From positions 1,116,001 to 1,180,000 of the forward strand of contig NZ_CP070978.1 of the NCBI RefSeq assembly GCF_018417535.1: a DNA stretch of 64,000 bases. The letters run 5' to 3'. This document shows, piece after piece, positions 52,613 to 61,586 of the stretch (positions are counted from its first letter, which is position 1; every line of letters starts with the position of its first letter). This DNA comes from Burkholderia pyrrocinia. GTDB taxonomy: Bacteria; Pseudomonadota; Gammaproteobacteria; Burkholderiales; Burkholderiaceae. Both the position numbers and the translations under genes were made by a program. The notes under the pieces are model-generated. The model saw only the letters and a list, made by a program, of their open reading frames with translations. It was not told the origin of the DNA and searched no databases.

Positions 52613-54064
52613 ATGTCCGCCCCGGTCTCCAACGTCCGCCCTGCTCCGGATACGGTACTCGTCGATATCGTCGACTACGTGCTGAACGCCGGCATCGACA
52701 GCGCGCTCGCGCTGGAGACGGCGCGTCATTGCCTGATCGACACGCTCGGATGCGGACTCGAGGCGCTGTCCTACCCTGCCTGCACCAAGCTGCTCGGCCC
52801 CGTCGTGCCCGGCACGATCGTGCCGAACGGCGCGAAGGTGCCCGGCACGTCCTTCCAGCTCGATCCCGTCCAGGCCGCATTCGGCATCGGCGCGATGATC
52901 CGCTGGCTGGACTTCAACGACACCTGGCTCGCCGCCGAATGGGGTCATCCGTCCGACAATCTCGGCGGGATCCTGGCGACGGCCGACTGGCTCTCCCGCA
53001 CGGCCGTCGCGGCCGGCCGGAAGCCTCTGCTCATGCGCGACGTGCTGGTCGCGATGATCCAGGCCCACGAGATCCAGGGCTGCCTCGCGCTCGAGAATTC
53101 GTTCAACGCGGTCGGGCTCGACCACGTGCTGCTCGTGAAGGTCGCGTCGACGGCCGTCGTCGGCCGGCTGCTCGGGCTCACGCGCGACGAGCTGATCAAC
53201 GCGGTGTCCAACGCGTTCGTCGACGGCCACGCGCTGCGCACCTACCGCCACGCGCCGAACACGGGCTCGCGCAAATCATGGGCCGCCGGCGATGCCACGT
53301 CCCGCGCGGTGCGCCTCGCGCTGATCGCGAAAACCGGCGAAATGGGCTACCCGTCGGCGCTCACCGCGAAAACCTGGGGCTTCTACGACGTGCTGTTCAA
53401 CGGGCAGCCGTTCCGCTTCCAGCGCCCGTACGGCACGTACGTGATGGAAAACGTGCTGTTCAAGATCGCATTCCCCGCCGAATTCCATGCGCAAACCGCC
53501 GCCGAGGCCGCGCTACAGCTGCACGCGCAGCTCGCCGCGGCGGGCCGCACGACCGACGAAATCAGCCGGATCACGATCCGCACGCATGCGGCCGCGATCC
53601 GCATCATCGACAAGCAGGGCCCGCTCGCCAATCCGGCCGACCGCGACCACTGCATCCAGTACATGGTCGCCGTGCCGCTGCTGTTCGGCCGGCTGACCGC
53701 GGCCGACTACGAAGATGCGGCCGCGGCAGACCCGCGCATCGACGCGCTGCGCGCGAAAACCGTGTGCGTCGAGGATCCGCAGTTCACGAAGGATTATCAC
53801 GATCCGGACAAGCGATCGATCGCGAATGCGCTGACGATCGAGTTCACGGACGGATCGAAGCTTGCCGAAGTGGCGGTCGAATACCCGCTCGGCCACCAGC
53901 GACGCCGTGCCGAAGGCATCCCGCTGCTGGTCGAGAAGTTCAGGACCAACCTCGCCCGCCGCTTCCCGGCAAAGCAGCAACAAGCGATTCTCGACGTGTC
54001 GCTGGACCAGGCAAAGCTCGAAGCGATGCCGGTCGATGAGTACGTCGACTTGTATGTGATATAG
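52613..54064 (+). CDS. prpD: 2-Methylcitrate dehydratase family protein PrpD
   Basis: A 483-residue MmgE/PrpD-family dehydratase that dehydrates 2-methylcitrate to 2-methylaconitate and can also act on citrate. [21 protein letters not shown] near residues 98-118 carries the family's active-site Asp/His region, and [22 protein letters not shown] follows. Full length and intact. No prpB or prpC lies in the window; it is next to aconitase A and may work in the TCA/methylcitrate branch. Confidence 0.93.
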   Translation: MSAPVSNVRPAPDTVLVDIVDYVLNAGIDSALALETARHCLIDTLGCGLEALSYPACTKLLGPVVPGTIVPNGAKVPGTSFQLDPVQAAFGIGAMIRWLDFNDTWLAAEWGHPSDNLGGILATADWLSRTAVAAGRKPLLMRDVLVAMIQAHEIQGCLALENSFNAVGLDHVLLVKVASTAVVGRLLGLTRDELINAVSNAFVDGHALRTYRHAPNTGSRKSWAAGDATSRAVRLALIAKTGEMGYPSALTAKTWGFYDVLFNGQPFRFQRPYGTYVMENVLFKIAFPAEFHAQTAAEAALQLHAQLAAAGRTTDEISRITIRTHAAAIRIIDKQGPLANPADRDHCIQYMVAVPLLFGRLTAADYEDAAAADPRIDALRAKTVCVEDPQFTKDYHDPDKRSIANALTIEFTDGSKLAEVAVEYPLGHQRRRAEGIPLLVEKFRTNLARRFPAKQQQAILDVSLDQAKLEAMPVDEYVDLYVI

Positions 54065-54116
54065 CCGTCAGATACAGGACTCTTTGTTTCCTAGCCTTAA
54101 ACCCAGGAAAATCACC

Positions 54117-56834
54117 ATGGCCCACAATCTCCACAAGACCCTCAAGGAATTCGACAGCGGTTCCGGCAAAGGCAAGTTCTACTCGCTGCCGCAACTCGGC
54201 AAGGAGCTGAAGACGAAGATCGAACGCCTGCCGGTGTCGATCCGTATCGTGCTCGAGTCCGTGCTGCGCAACTACGACGGCAAGAAAATCACCGAAGAGC
54301 ACATCGCGCAGCTCGCGAACTGGAAGCCGACCGCGAAGCGCGTCGACGAGATTCCGTTCGTGGTGTCACGCGTCGTGCTGCAGGACTTCACGGGCGTGCC
54401 GCTGCTCGCCGACATCGCGGCCATGCGCGGCGTCGCCGAGCGCACGGGCAAGAACCCGAAGAAGATCGAGCCGCTGGTCCCGGTGGATCTCGTCGTCGAT
54501 CACTCGGTCCAGATCGACTACTTCCGCCAGAAGGACGCGCTCGACCTGAACATGAAACTGGAATTCCAGCGCAACAACGAGCGCTACCAGTTCATGAAGT
54601 GGGGCATGCAGGCCTTCGACACGTTCAAGGTCGTGCCGCCGGGCGTCGGCATCGTCCACCAGGTGAACCTCGAATACCTCGCGCGCGGCGTCCACAAGAA
54701 GGCGGACGGCGGCGACACCGTGTACTACCCGGACACCCTCGTCGGCACGGACAGCCACACGACGATGATCAACGGCATCGGCGTGGTCGGCTGGGGCGTG
54801 GGCGGCATCGAAGCCGAAGCCGGCATGCTCGGCCAGCCGGTGTACTTCCTGACGCCGGACGTCGTCGGCGTCGAGCTGAAGGGCAAGCTGCGCGAAGGCG
54901 TGACGGCCACCGACCTCGTGCTGACCATCACCGAAATGCTGCGCAAGGAAAAGGTCGTCGGCAAGTTCGTCGAGTTCTTCGGCGAAGGCACGAAGTCGCT
55001 GTCGCTGCCGGACCGCGCAACGATCGGCAACATGGCGCCGGAATACGGCGCGACGATGGGCTTCTTCCCGGTCGACAAAAAAACGATCGACTACTTCGAA
55101 GGCACGGGCCGCACGAAGGCGGAAATCGCCGCGTTCGAAAACTACTTCAAGGCGCAGAAGCTGTTCGGCATTCCGAAGGCCGGCGACATCGACTACACGA
55201 AGACGGTGACGCTGGACCTCGCGACGGTCGCACCGTCGCTGGCCGGCCCGAAGCGCCCGCAGGACCGCATCGAGATCGGCAACGTCAAGTCGACGTTCAC
55301 CGACCTGTTCTCGAAGCCGGTCGCGGAAAACGGCTTCGCAAAGAAGGCGGACGACCTGAACACGCAGTACACGACGAGCAACGGCGTCGACGTGAAGAAC
55401 GGCGACGTGCTGATCGCCGCGATCACGTCGTGCACCAACACGTCGAACCCGAGCGTGCTGCTGGCTGCCGGCCTGCTCGCGAAGAAGGCCGTCGAAGCCG
55501 GCCTGACCGTCGCACCGCACATCAAGACGTCGCTCGCGCCGGGATCGCGCATCGTCACCGAGTACCTGACGAAGACGGGCCTGCTGCCCTACCTCTCGAA
55601 GCTCGGCTTCGAAGTCGCGGCCTACGGCTGCACGACCTGTATCGGCAACGCGGGCGACCTGACGCCGGAACTGAACGAAGCGATCACGAAGAACGACATC
55701 GTCGCGGCAGCCGTGCTGTCGGGCAACCGTAACTTCGAAGCGCGTATCCACCCGAACATCCGCGCGAACTTCCTCGCGTCGCCGCCGCTCGTCGTCGCGT
55801 ACGCGATCGCCGGCAACATCACGCGCGACCTGATGACCGAGCCGGTCGGCCAGGGCAAGGGCGGCCGCGACATCTACCTCGGCGACATCTGGCCGACGAG
55901 CGACGAAATCCACGCGCTGCTCAAGTTCGCGCTCGATCCGAAGAAGTTCGAGGACAACTACGCGAAGCTGACCAAGAAGGGCGACCTCTGGAGCAAGATC
56001 GAGGGCGAATCGGGCCAGGTCTACGACTGGCCGAAGTCGACGTACATCGCGGAGCCGCCGTTCTTCGGCAACGACTTCTCGATGGAGCCGGCCGCTTCGA
56101 TCCCGTCGGTCAAGGGCGCGCGCGCACTGGGCATCTTCGGTGACTCGGTCACGACCGACCACATCAGCCCGGCAGGCTCGATCAAGGAAGACTCGCCGGC
56201 AGGCAAGTGGCTGAAGGAAAACGGCGTGCAGAAGGCCGACTTCAACAGCTACGGCTCGCGCCGCGGCAACCACGACGTGATGATGCGCGGCACGTTCGCG
56301 AACGTCCGGATCAAGAACCTGATGATCCCGGCGAAGGCTGACGGCACGCGCGTCGAAGGCGGCCTGACGATCCACCAGCCGAGCGGCGAACAGCAGTCGA
56401 TCTACGACGCCGCAATGCAGTACATCGGCGCCGACACGCCGACCGTCGTGTTCGCGGGCGAAGAGTACGGCACGGGCTCGTCGCGCGACTGGGCCGCGAA
56501 GGGCACGCAACTGCTCGGCGTGAAGGCCGTGATCGCACGCAGCTTCGAGCGGATCCACCGCTCGAACCTGGTCGGCATGGGCGTGCTGCCGCTGCAGTTC
56601 AAGGGCTCGGACAGCATCCAGTCGCTCGGCATCACCGGCGACGAGACGTACGACATCGAGGGCCTCGGCGACGACTTCAAGCCGCAGCAGGACGTCACGC
56701 TCGTGATCAACCGCAAGAACGGCGAAACGCAGCGCGTGCAGGTGCTGTTGCGCATCGATACGCCGATCGAAGTCGACTACTACAAGCACGGCGGGATCCT
56801 GCCCTTCGTGCTGCGCTCGCTGCTCGCAGCGTAA
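54117..56834 (+). CDS. acnA: Aconitate hydratase A
   Basis: A 905-residue aconitase of the AcnA/IRP1 type interconverting citrate and isocitrate. The 4Fe-4S cysteines are in SCTNTSNPS (about residue 438) and [11 protein letters not shown] (about 504-507). The C-terminal swivel has [16 protein letters not shown] near residue 785. AGGAA precedes the ATG at 54117; the upstream in-frame ATG at 54084 is unlikely. A strong terminator follows. Confidence 0.97.
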   Translation: MAHNLHKTLKEFDSGSGKGKFYSLPQLGKELKTKIERLPVSIRIVLESVLRNYDGKKITEEHIAQLANWKPTAKRVDEIPFVVSRVVLQDFTGVPLLADIAAMRGVAERTGKNPKKIEPLVPVDLVVDHSVQIDYFRQKDALDLNMKLEFQRNNERYQFMKWGMQAFDTFKVVPPGVGIVHQVNLEYLARGVHKKADGGDTVYYPDTLVGTDSHTTMINGIGVVGWGVGGIEAEAGMLGQPVYFLTPDVVGVELKGKLREGVTATDLVLTITEMLRKEKVVGKFVEFFGEGTKSLSLPDRATIGNMAPEYGATMGFFPVDKKTIDYFEGTGRTKAEIAAFENYFKAQKLFGIPKAGDIDYTKTVTLDLATVAPSLAGPKRPQDRIEIGNVKSTFTDLFSKPVAENGFAKKADDLNTQYTTSNGVDVKNGDVLIAAITSCTNTSNPSVLLAAGLLAKKAVEAGLTVAPHIKTSLAPGSRIVTEYLTKTGLLPYLSKLGFEVAAYGCTTCIGNAGDLTPELNEAITKNDIVAAAVLSGNRNFEARIHPNIRANFLASPPLVVAYAIAGNITRDLMTEPVGQGKGGRDIYLGDIWPTSDEIHALLKFALDPKKFEDNYAKLTKKGDLWSKIEGESGQVYDWPKSTYIAEPPFFGNDFSMEPAASIPSVKGARALGIFGDSVTTDHISPAGSIKEDSPAGKWLKENGVQKADFNSYGSRRGNHDVMMRGTFANVRIKNLMIPAKADGTRVEGGLTIHQPSGEQQSIYDAAMQYIGADTPTVVFAGEEYGTGSSRDWAAKGTQLLGVKAVIARSFERIHRSNLVGMGVLPLQFKGSDSIQSLGITGDETYDIEGLGDDFKPQQDVTLVINRKNGETQRVQVLLRIDTPIEVDYYKHGGILPFVLRSLLAA

Positions 56835-56892
56835 GCGCCCTGCTTTTGCAGGTGCCGCAGCCGCCTCGCGGGCGGTTGCGGCCGATTTGAAT

Positions 56893-56918
56893 GCCCGACC
56901 TCGTGTCGGGCTTTTTTT
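56893..56918 (+). terminator. Rho-independent terminator of acnA
   Basis: A seven-bp GC stem (GCCCGAC with GTCGGGC, 56893-56911) with a five-base loop is followed directly by seven T. An additional GC-rich imperfect hairpin lies just before it at 56856-56880. Confidence 0.92.
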
Positions 56919-56960
56919 GGTTCATCGCGCGTTACGCGATGTTGCCGGTCGTCCGGCGCG

Positions 56961-57398
56961 TCACGCCGCCTTGTCGCCGCGCGCCTTCGCGCCTGCCCCC
57001 GCGCCTCGTGCGTTCTTCTTCAGATGCGTACGGTTGTATTCGATCGCCGCGCGCACGAGGTTCTTCAGCGCCCGCTTGTCGATCCGGTCGCCTTCGACAA
57101 AATCGATCGCGCGCCGCGCATTGCCTTCGAGGCCCGCATTGAACAGCCCGTCGGGATCGGGCAGATGCGCACCGTGCATGAACGTCAGCTTCACCTTGCC
57201 CTTGTGCGCGTTCGCGACCGCGATCATCCCGTCGCGCGACCACACGGGGCTGCCCATCCATTTCCATTCCTCGACGATGCCGTCGTCGGCCGCGAGGATC
57301 GCCTGGCGGAGGTCCGCGAAAGTCTGGCCGCGCCAGTCGGCGATGCCGGCGATCAGCGCATCGATGCGCGCCGACGGTTGCAGGTCCGTTGCACTCAT
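56961..57398 (-). CDS. DUF1801-family protein
   Basis: A 145-residue cytoplasmic protein of the DUF1801 (YdhG-like) fold, with EEWKWMGSPVWSRDGMIAVAN and VKLTFMHGAHLPDPDGLFN. The C-terminal tail is a Lys/Arg/Gly-rich run that may bind nucleic acid or be disordered. Its ATG overlaps the stop of the SRPBCC gene (ATGA) and GGAGG precedes it, so it is the last gene of an arsR-led operon. Function unknown. Confidence 0.85.
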   Translation of the reverse strand: MSATDLQPSARIDALIAGIADWRGQTFADLRQAILAADDGIVEEWKWMGSPVWSRDGMIAVANAHKGKVKLTFMHGAHLPDPDGLFNAGLEGNARRAIDFVEGDRIDKRALKNLVRAAIEYNRTHLKKNARGAGAGAKARGDKAA

Positions 57399-57826
57399 GC
57401 GCGGGCCTCCGTGCTTTCGTCGGGGCGGGCCAGCACCTGTTCGAGCGACTCGAAGAACCGAACCCAGCCGTGCTGCGCGCCGCGGTACGCCTGCTCCTGA
57501 TCCGCGCGGAAGCCGATCTGCTCCATGCGCAGGTGCGTGCCGGCCGGCGTCGGCGTGAGCGTCCACGTGACGACGCTTTCGAGGCCGTACGCGGCCCACG
57601 TGTAGGACAGTGTGCGGTGCGGCTCGATCGTCAGGACCGTGCAGTCGACCGAGCCCCAGTCCGCGCGGAAGCTGAATGCGCGGCCCGCGACGGGCTCGAA
57701 GTCGCTCTTCATCAGCCACGCCTCGATCAGGTGCGGTTGCGTGAGCGCGCGCCAGATCTTCTCCGGCGGATGGGACAGTTCCCGTTCGACGACGACGGAG
57801 CGCGTTTCGGTAGTGGCTTGGTTCAT
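57395..57826 (-). CDS. SRPBCC/AHSA1-type protein
   Basis: A 143-residue START-like fold with VERELSHPPEKIWRALTQPHLIEAWLMKSD at the N-terminus, in which the WRALT-x8-W pattern is diagnostic. The C-terminal WVRFFESLEQVL helix closes the hydrophobic pocket. Its start shares one base with the ArsR stop (TAATG). ArsR-SRPBCC pairs are common; the ligand is not known. Confidence 0.9.
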   Translation of the reverse strand: MNQATTETRSVVVERELSHPPEKIWRALTQPHLIEAWLMKSDFEPVAGRAFSFRADWGSVDCTVLTIEPHRTLSYTWAAYGLESVVTWTLTPTPAGTHLRMEQIGFRADQEQAYRGAQHGWVRFFESLEQVLARPDESTEARA

Positions 57827-58161
57827 TACTGATCCATCCTTCTGAGCAGATCTTCGAGGGCGTCGAACCGGTTCTGCCAGAAGCCTGCCATCTGGCTCGT
57901 CCAGTCGATCAGCGGGGCCAGCGCTTGCGGCTGTGCGCTGTAGTGCGTCTGCCGGCCTTCGTGACGGTCATTCACGAGCCCGGCCTGCTTCAGTACGCCG
58001 AGATGCTTCGACACGGCCGGCTGCGAGACGCCCGCATGGGCCGTCAGCGCGGCAACCGTCAGTTCGCCCTCCTCGCACAGCCGCTCGAACAGCGCGCGGC
58101 GCGTCGGATCGGCAAGCGTCCTGAAAAGCATGTCGTGAGCGTTCTGCATGTCCTGATTCAT
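57826..58161 (-). CDS. ArsR-family transcriptional regulator
   Basis: A 111-residue winged-helix repressor with LADPTRRALFERLCEEGELTV and VSQPAVSKHLGVLKQAGLVNDRHEGRQTHY. It lacks the usual Cys metal-site signature (no ELCVCDL), so it is likely a non-metal ArsR of the type paired with SRPBCC proteins. I chose the ATG at 58161 (MNQDMQNAH). A palindrome overlaps this start. Confidence 0.9.
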   Translation of the reverse strand: MNQDMQNAHDMLFRTLADPTRRALFERLCEEGELTVAALTAHAGVSQPAVSKHLGVLKQAGLVNDRHEGRQTHYSAQPQALAPLIDWTSQMAGFWQNRFDALEDLLRRMDQ

Positions 58162-58176
58162 AACCCGTTGGTTATG
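58159..58176. promoter_or_regulatory. Inverted repeat over the arsR start, candidate autoregulatory operator
   Basis: CATAACC and GGTTATG are perfect inverted repeats around CGTT. The left arm contains the start codon of arsR on the minus strand. The upstream 249 bases to 58410 hold no gene and presumably the promoter. Confidence 0.6.
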
Positions 58177-58410
58177 GGTTGAAGGATATCTGCTGAACGG
58201 CAAGAGTCAAGGAGGAATTTCGCGGATGTCGAGGCGCGCCGCTGCTGCATGCGGGGTGCCTTGCGTCGAACGCAATCGGCTGACAGCGGGCTTGCCGAAG
58301 GTCTCGCATGTCGCCGGATCGCGTCTGCTTCGCGCGTCCGAATTCGAGTGTTTGCTCTAATTTTTATTCGATCGTCGCGCGCTTGGTGCCGTGCCACACA
58401 TCACGCGGCC

Positions 58411-59819
58411 TCATATCCAAACACCCATGCGCCGCAGTTGCCGGTAAAAATCGTCTTCCAGCAGGCGACGCCTCAGGAACGAACCGCCAAGCTGGATGAT
58501 GAACAGCAATACGAATCCGGCCAGGCAGGCCCGGAACCATCCTGTGGATGCACCGATGGCATCCAGCCCGGCCATGATGAGAATCAGACAGCAGCTCCCG
58601 CCCACGGTGACCGACAAGCTGAGCAAACGCTTGTAGCGCGCCTCAACGCGAGGCACGGGTGCGAGCTGTGTTCCGACCAGGTTCAGCCGCACCTTTTGAG
58701 CGCTCGGCAAAGCAACCAGCTGTGCGCCCTGGCCATGCGCCACCATTTGCGCCGCGAGCGCCTGAAGCAATAGCCCATTCACCGGCCCCGGCTTGCCGAT
58801 CGCGCGGTCGACATCGTGCGCCGGCAGTTCTAGTCCTGCATCCTTGATGGCGCCGAGCGTCGCATGCCGACCCGGGGCGGCAGATCACTCAGCCACGCGT
58901 GCCTGATGCGCACGCGCGGAGTCTGCTCCGATGCCAGCAGCGTTTCCAGCGCGTCCACCACGGAATCGGATGGCATCGCAATCGGGCGGAATAAACGCGC
59001 CTGAGGCCGGAGTTTCCCGTTGAAGTCCTCGATCACGCGCGGCGAGGTGAGCAACATCGCCACGGCGGCCTCCGACCATGCCGGCTCCGCGCCCTCCGCA
59101 TGCATTTGACAGGCCAGCAACAGCCGGAAATCGGATTTGCAGCCTTCGTCGAACCACGTCTGGATGTTCGTCTGCTTCGCACCGAACGGCACCCATCCGA
59201 ACTGCACGAGGTCGGGCAGGTTCAGCCTCTTCCAGACGGCCCGGAGTTCGGTCAAATCCTCCTTGCCGGCCGATTGCAGGATCACATCGACGACACGGCT
59301 CCGCGCATGACGCGCAAGGCTGGCCGCGAACGGCGTCAGCATTTGCTCCAGTACCCGTTCGAGCCGCGATACGCCTGCCGAACCTTTCGCTTCCGGCAAC
59401 GCCAGGATCTTGCCGGGATTCATCGGCGCACTGCCTTCCAGGCCCAGCAGACGTTCGGCCAAGTCGGGCTCCGGCGTCAACGCAACGCTATCGACGATCA
59501 CCACGTGAGCTTGCGCCCATTGCCGCCACGTCGCCCGCTCGCTGCGGCACAGGAAATTCCACCAGTCGACCCGCTCGATCCACTCCTCGTAGCCGCAATA
59601 GATCACACCGCACACGGCACCCGACACCAGCAACGGCAACAGCAACGCGCGTACGAAGAAGAGTTCGGATATCACTGGCTTGCCCTGCTCCCACGTGAGT
59701 ACTGCAATGAGCATGCCCGCGATCTGGATGACGACGATCGCAAGTACGCACCACCAGATCGAGGGTGGCTTGCCGTACTGATATTCCCCGACGTTCGGGA
59801 CCGTCCACGTTCGCTTCAT
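58411..59819 (-). pseudogene. tla3: Tla3-like type VI lipase adaptor, broken by a one-base frameshift
   Basis: The ATG at 59819 overlaps the PAAR stop (ATGA). The first frame reads a short head, two membrane helices (about residues 20-75) and a soluble domain, and runs to a TAG at 58828. Another frame from about 58887 continues smoothly (TLGAIKDAGLELPAHDVDRA, then two more helices and FLRRRLLEDDFYRQL) to the stop at 58411. The total of 1409 bases is one short of a multiple of three, so one base is missing; the run of four G at 58874-58877 is the likeliest site. Restored, it would be about 469 residues. The family (Tla3 domain/DUF2875-like, previously just virulence factor) is assigned mainly from context beside Tle3 and Tli3. 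It may be truncated but partly functional, or a sequencing error. Confidence 0.7.
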
Positions 59820-60073
59820 GCGATTTTCATCCCTGCGCTGCTGGCGATCACCTGGCTGCCGCACCGCGTTCGGCACATGTGCACCGCCCATTTGCGGCCG
59901 CCTTCGCTGTAACCCTCGGCGCACTCGACGATCGGGTTGTCGCCGTGCTCCGGGCACGAGACGACGTCATGCAGCAGCGCTACCTTGCGGCCGTCGAGAT
60001 CGAATGTCGATGATGCGGTCTTGACGACGCCGCCGTGCGTCGTCGCATCGCCCACGCATATTGGGTTTTTCAT
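59816..60073 (-). CDS. PAAR-domain protein (type VI secretion spike tip)
   Basis: An 85-residue single PAAR domain. GDATTHGG (about residues 7-14), CPEHGDNPIVE (about 37-47) and CRTRCGSQVI near the end supply the His/Cys set that binds zinc in PAAR tips. GGAG lies nine bases before the ATG at 60073. PAAR proteins sharpen the VgrG spike and link effectors. It lies between the immunity genes and the adaptor gene. Confidence 0.9.
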   Translation of the reverse strand: MKNPICVGDATTHGGVVKTASSTFDLDGRKVALLHDVVSCPEHGDNPIVECAEGYSEGGRKWAVHMCRTRCGSQVIASSAGMKIA

Positions 60074-60111
60074 GATGGTGTGCTCCATGCACGGTGGTGA
60101 AGCGGAGTACC

Positions 60112-60840
60112 TCACTGGGGTATCAGCGGTGCATCCGGGTTGGTCGGCTTGATCGATGCATCGCAGGTGATTCGATCCTGGCCGGAGGGGGTGAGAAGCT
60201 TTGAAAAAATTCCCGGCCGCTTTGATGCTGCAAAGCTCCCGCCCTTGACGCCAGGCGGATAGGGGCCGCTTAAGTCAATGCCTGGAATCATCGGATATTC
60301 GACAACGTAGGCGTCATCGTCTGCCGATCTATTTGTGACATAGAGTCGATCTTTTGTTACAAAAACCGAATAGTCCTTCGAGTCCTCGAATGGATCAAAA
60401 CTGTGCTTCATATAAACCATTGCAGAAAAATTTCTTCCGCCGTCCGTCGAATACAACAATCCAACATCAACACCGTGATCTGATGTTCCAAGATGCGGTG
60501 GAGCACCGGACGGAAAGGCTAAATTTCGCCCAGTTAGATCGACATTAATCAATTTTCCTTGATAATTTTCGATACTCGCCCTGCCCAAGCCTGTTTTTAT
60601 ACCAGCGCGTGTATCGTTGTAATAGACCTGACCATAATTGCAGTCTCGATAGCTCTCGAGCGTCACAAAGCGGTGATTGTCGATTCGATAGATGATCTGC
60701 GGTAGCGAATCATAGGGTAGGATTTTTGCATTCATAAAATCACCCAGTGAAAATACCGACCGTTGTTGCACCACACACCCTTGTATCAGGGTGACCAGTG
60801 CAATTATGGCAATGCTATATCTCATTATCTTGCGTCTCAT
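60112..60840 (-). CDS. tli3: Tli3-like immunity lipoprotein, copy A
   Basis: A 242-residue protein (237 if the internal ATG at 60825 is used). A hydrophobic signal sequence ends in LIQGC, so Cys is probably lipidated and the protein faces the periplasm. The upper ATG overlaps the copy B stop (ATGA). It shares with copy B LPYDS, QxIYRIDxHRFVTLE, YYNDTRAGI, LLYSTDGG/FWYSTDGG, FEDSKDY and the C-terminal PSGQDRITCD. Tli3 proteins block the phospholipase Tle3 in the periplasm of the producer. Base composition is poorer in GC than the neighbourhood. Confidence 0.82.
   Translation of the reverse strand: MRRKIMRYSIAIIALVTLIQGCVVQQRSVFSLGDFMNAKILPYDSLPQIIYRIDNHRFVTLESYRDCNYGQVYYNDTRAGIKTGLGRASIENYQGKLINVDLTGRNLAFPSGAPPHLGTSDHGVDVGLLYSTDGGRNFSAMVYMKHSFDPFEDSKDYSVFVTKDRLYVTNRSADDDAYVVEYPMIPGIDLSGPYPPGVKGGSFAASKRPGIFSKLLTPSGQDRITCDASIKPTNPDAPLIPQ
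60115..60190. repeat. Direct repeat shared by the two tli3 copies (also at 60841-60915)
   Basis: The 3' ends of the two immunity genes are almost identical for about 75 bases (60116-60190 and 60841-60915, roughly seven or eight differences), more alike than the rest of the genes. This points to recent duplication or gene conversion, and could support recombination that deletes one copy. Confidence 0.8.
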
Positions 60841-61586
60841 TGGGGTACCAGCGGTGCATCCGGGTTAGTCGGCTTGATCGACGTATCGCAAGTGATTCGA
60901 TCCTGGCCTGAGGGCGTGCGCAGCCCGTCCGGCATCAGCTTTTTTTGGGATGCCCAACCACCGTCCGATTCAAAGATTGGTGGGTGAGGCTTGCCAGGAT
61001 CAACAGCACGGACAAGAGGATATTGCCGCACGCTTAAATCGTATTCCGGGCGATCCAATCTGTATTGATATTTCTTTGCCACAAACAGCTTGTCGCTTGT
61101 GACTGCCACCATATAGTCCTTCGAATCCTCGAAGGCATCAAAACTGCGCTCCATGTAAACCTTAGTATCAAAGGTTTTTCCGCCGTCCGTCGAGTACCAA
61201 AATGGCACTACGCAACCTTTTTCACCGTTACCGCAAAATGCTCTCGGTGGATAAGCCAGAGGCAAAACGATATTCATTCCAGCCGGATCGGCGTTAATGA
61301 TACGACCCTGGAAATTTTCAAAATGCCCGCGTCCTAAATACTTTCTGATACCGGCACGGGTATCGTTGTAGTACGATTCCCCGTGGTAACAGTCTCGATA
61401 ACGTTCCAACGTCACAAAGCGGTGGTCGTCAATCCGGTAGATGACTTGGGGCGGCGAGTCATACGGTAACTCCTTGAGCGTCGAACTCCAAAAATCTGCG
61501 AGTCTGAAAACCGGGCGCCCTGGGGGCTGCGCCGTGCACCCCTGCACGAGAGCGACCAGCGCGATTATGGCAGCGGCGTATCTCAT
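60837..61586 (-). CDS. tli3: Tli3-like immunity lipoprotein, copy B
   Basis: A 249-residue lipoprotein with signal sequence ending LVQGC. Its ATG shares a base with the tle3 stop (TGATG) and is preceded by GGGGGAG, so toxin and immunity are translationally coupled. It differs from copy A by several inserts, including a CGNGEKGC segment (two Cys) near residue 115 and a longer middle loop, so the two may protect against different Tle3 variants. Confidence 0.85.
   Translation of the reverse strand: MRYAAAIIALVALVQGCTAQPPGRPVFRLADFWSSTLKELPYDSPPQVIYRIDDHRFVTLERYRDCYHGESYYNDTRAGIRKYLGRGHFENFQGRIINADPAGMNIVLPLAYPPRAFCGNGEKGCVVPFWYSTDGGKTFDTKVYMERSFDAFEDSKDYMVAVTSDKLFVAKKYQYRLDRPEYDLSVRQYPLVRAVDPGKPHPPIFESDGGWASQKKLMPDGLRTPSGQDRITCDTSIKPTNPDAPLVPQ

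Noticed and set aside
54366..56789. 807-codon minus-strand frame over acnA
   Set aside because: Antisense shadow caused by high GC; composition is Arg/Val/Asp-rich without domains, while acnA is complete on the plus strand.
58162..58410. Insertion sequence or phage remnant beside the T6SS cassette
   Set aside because: No transposase or integrase frame, terminal inverted repeat or target duplication was visible.
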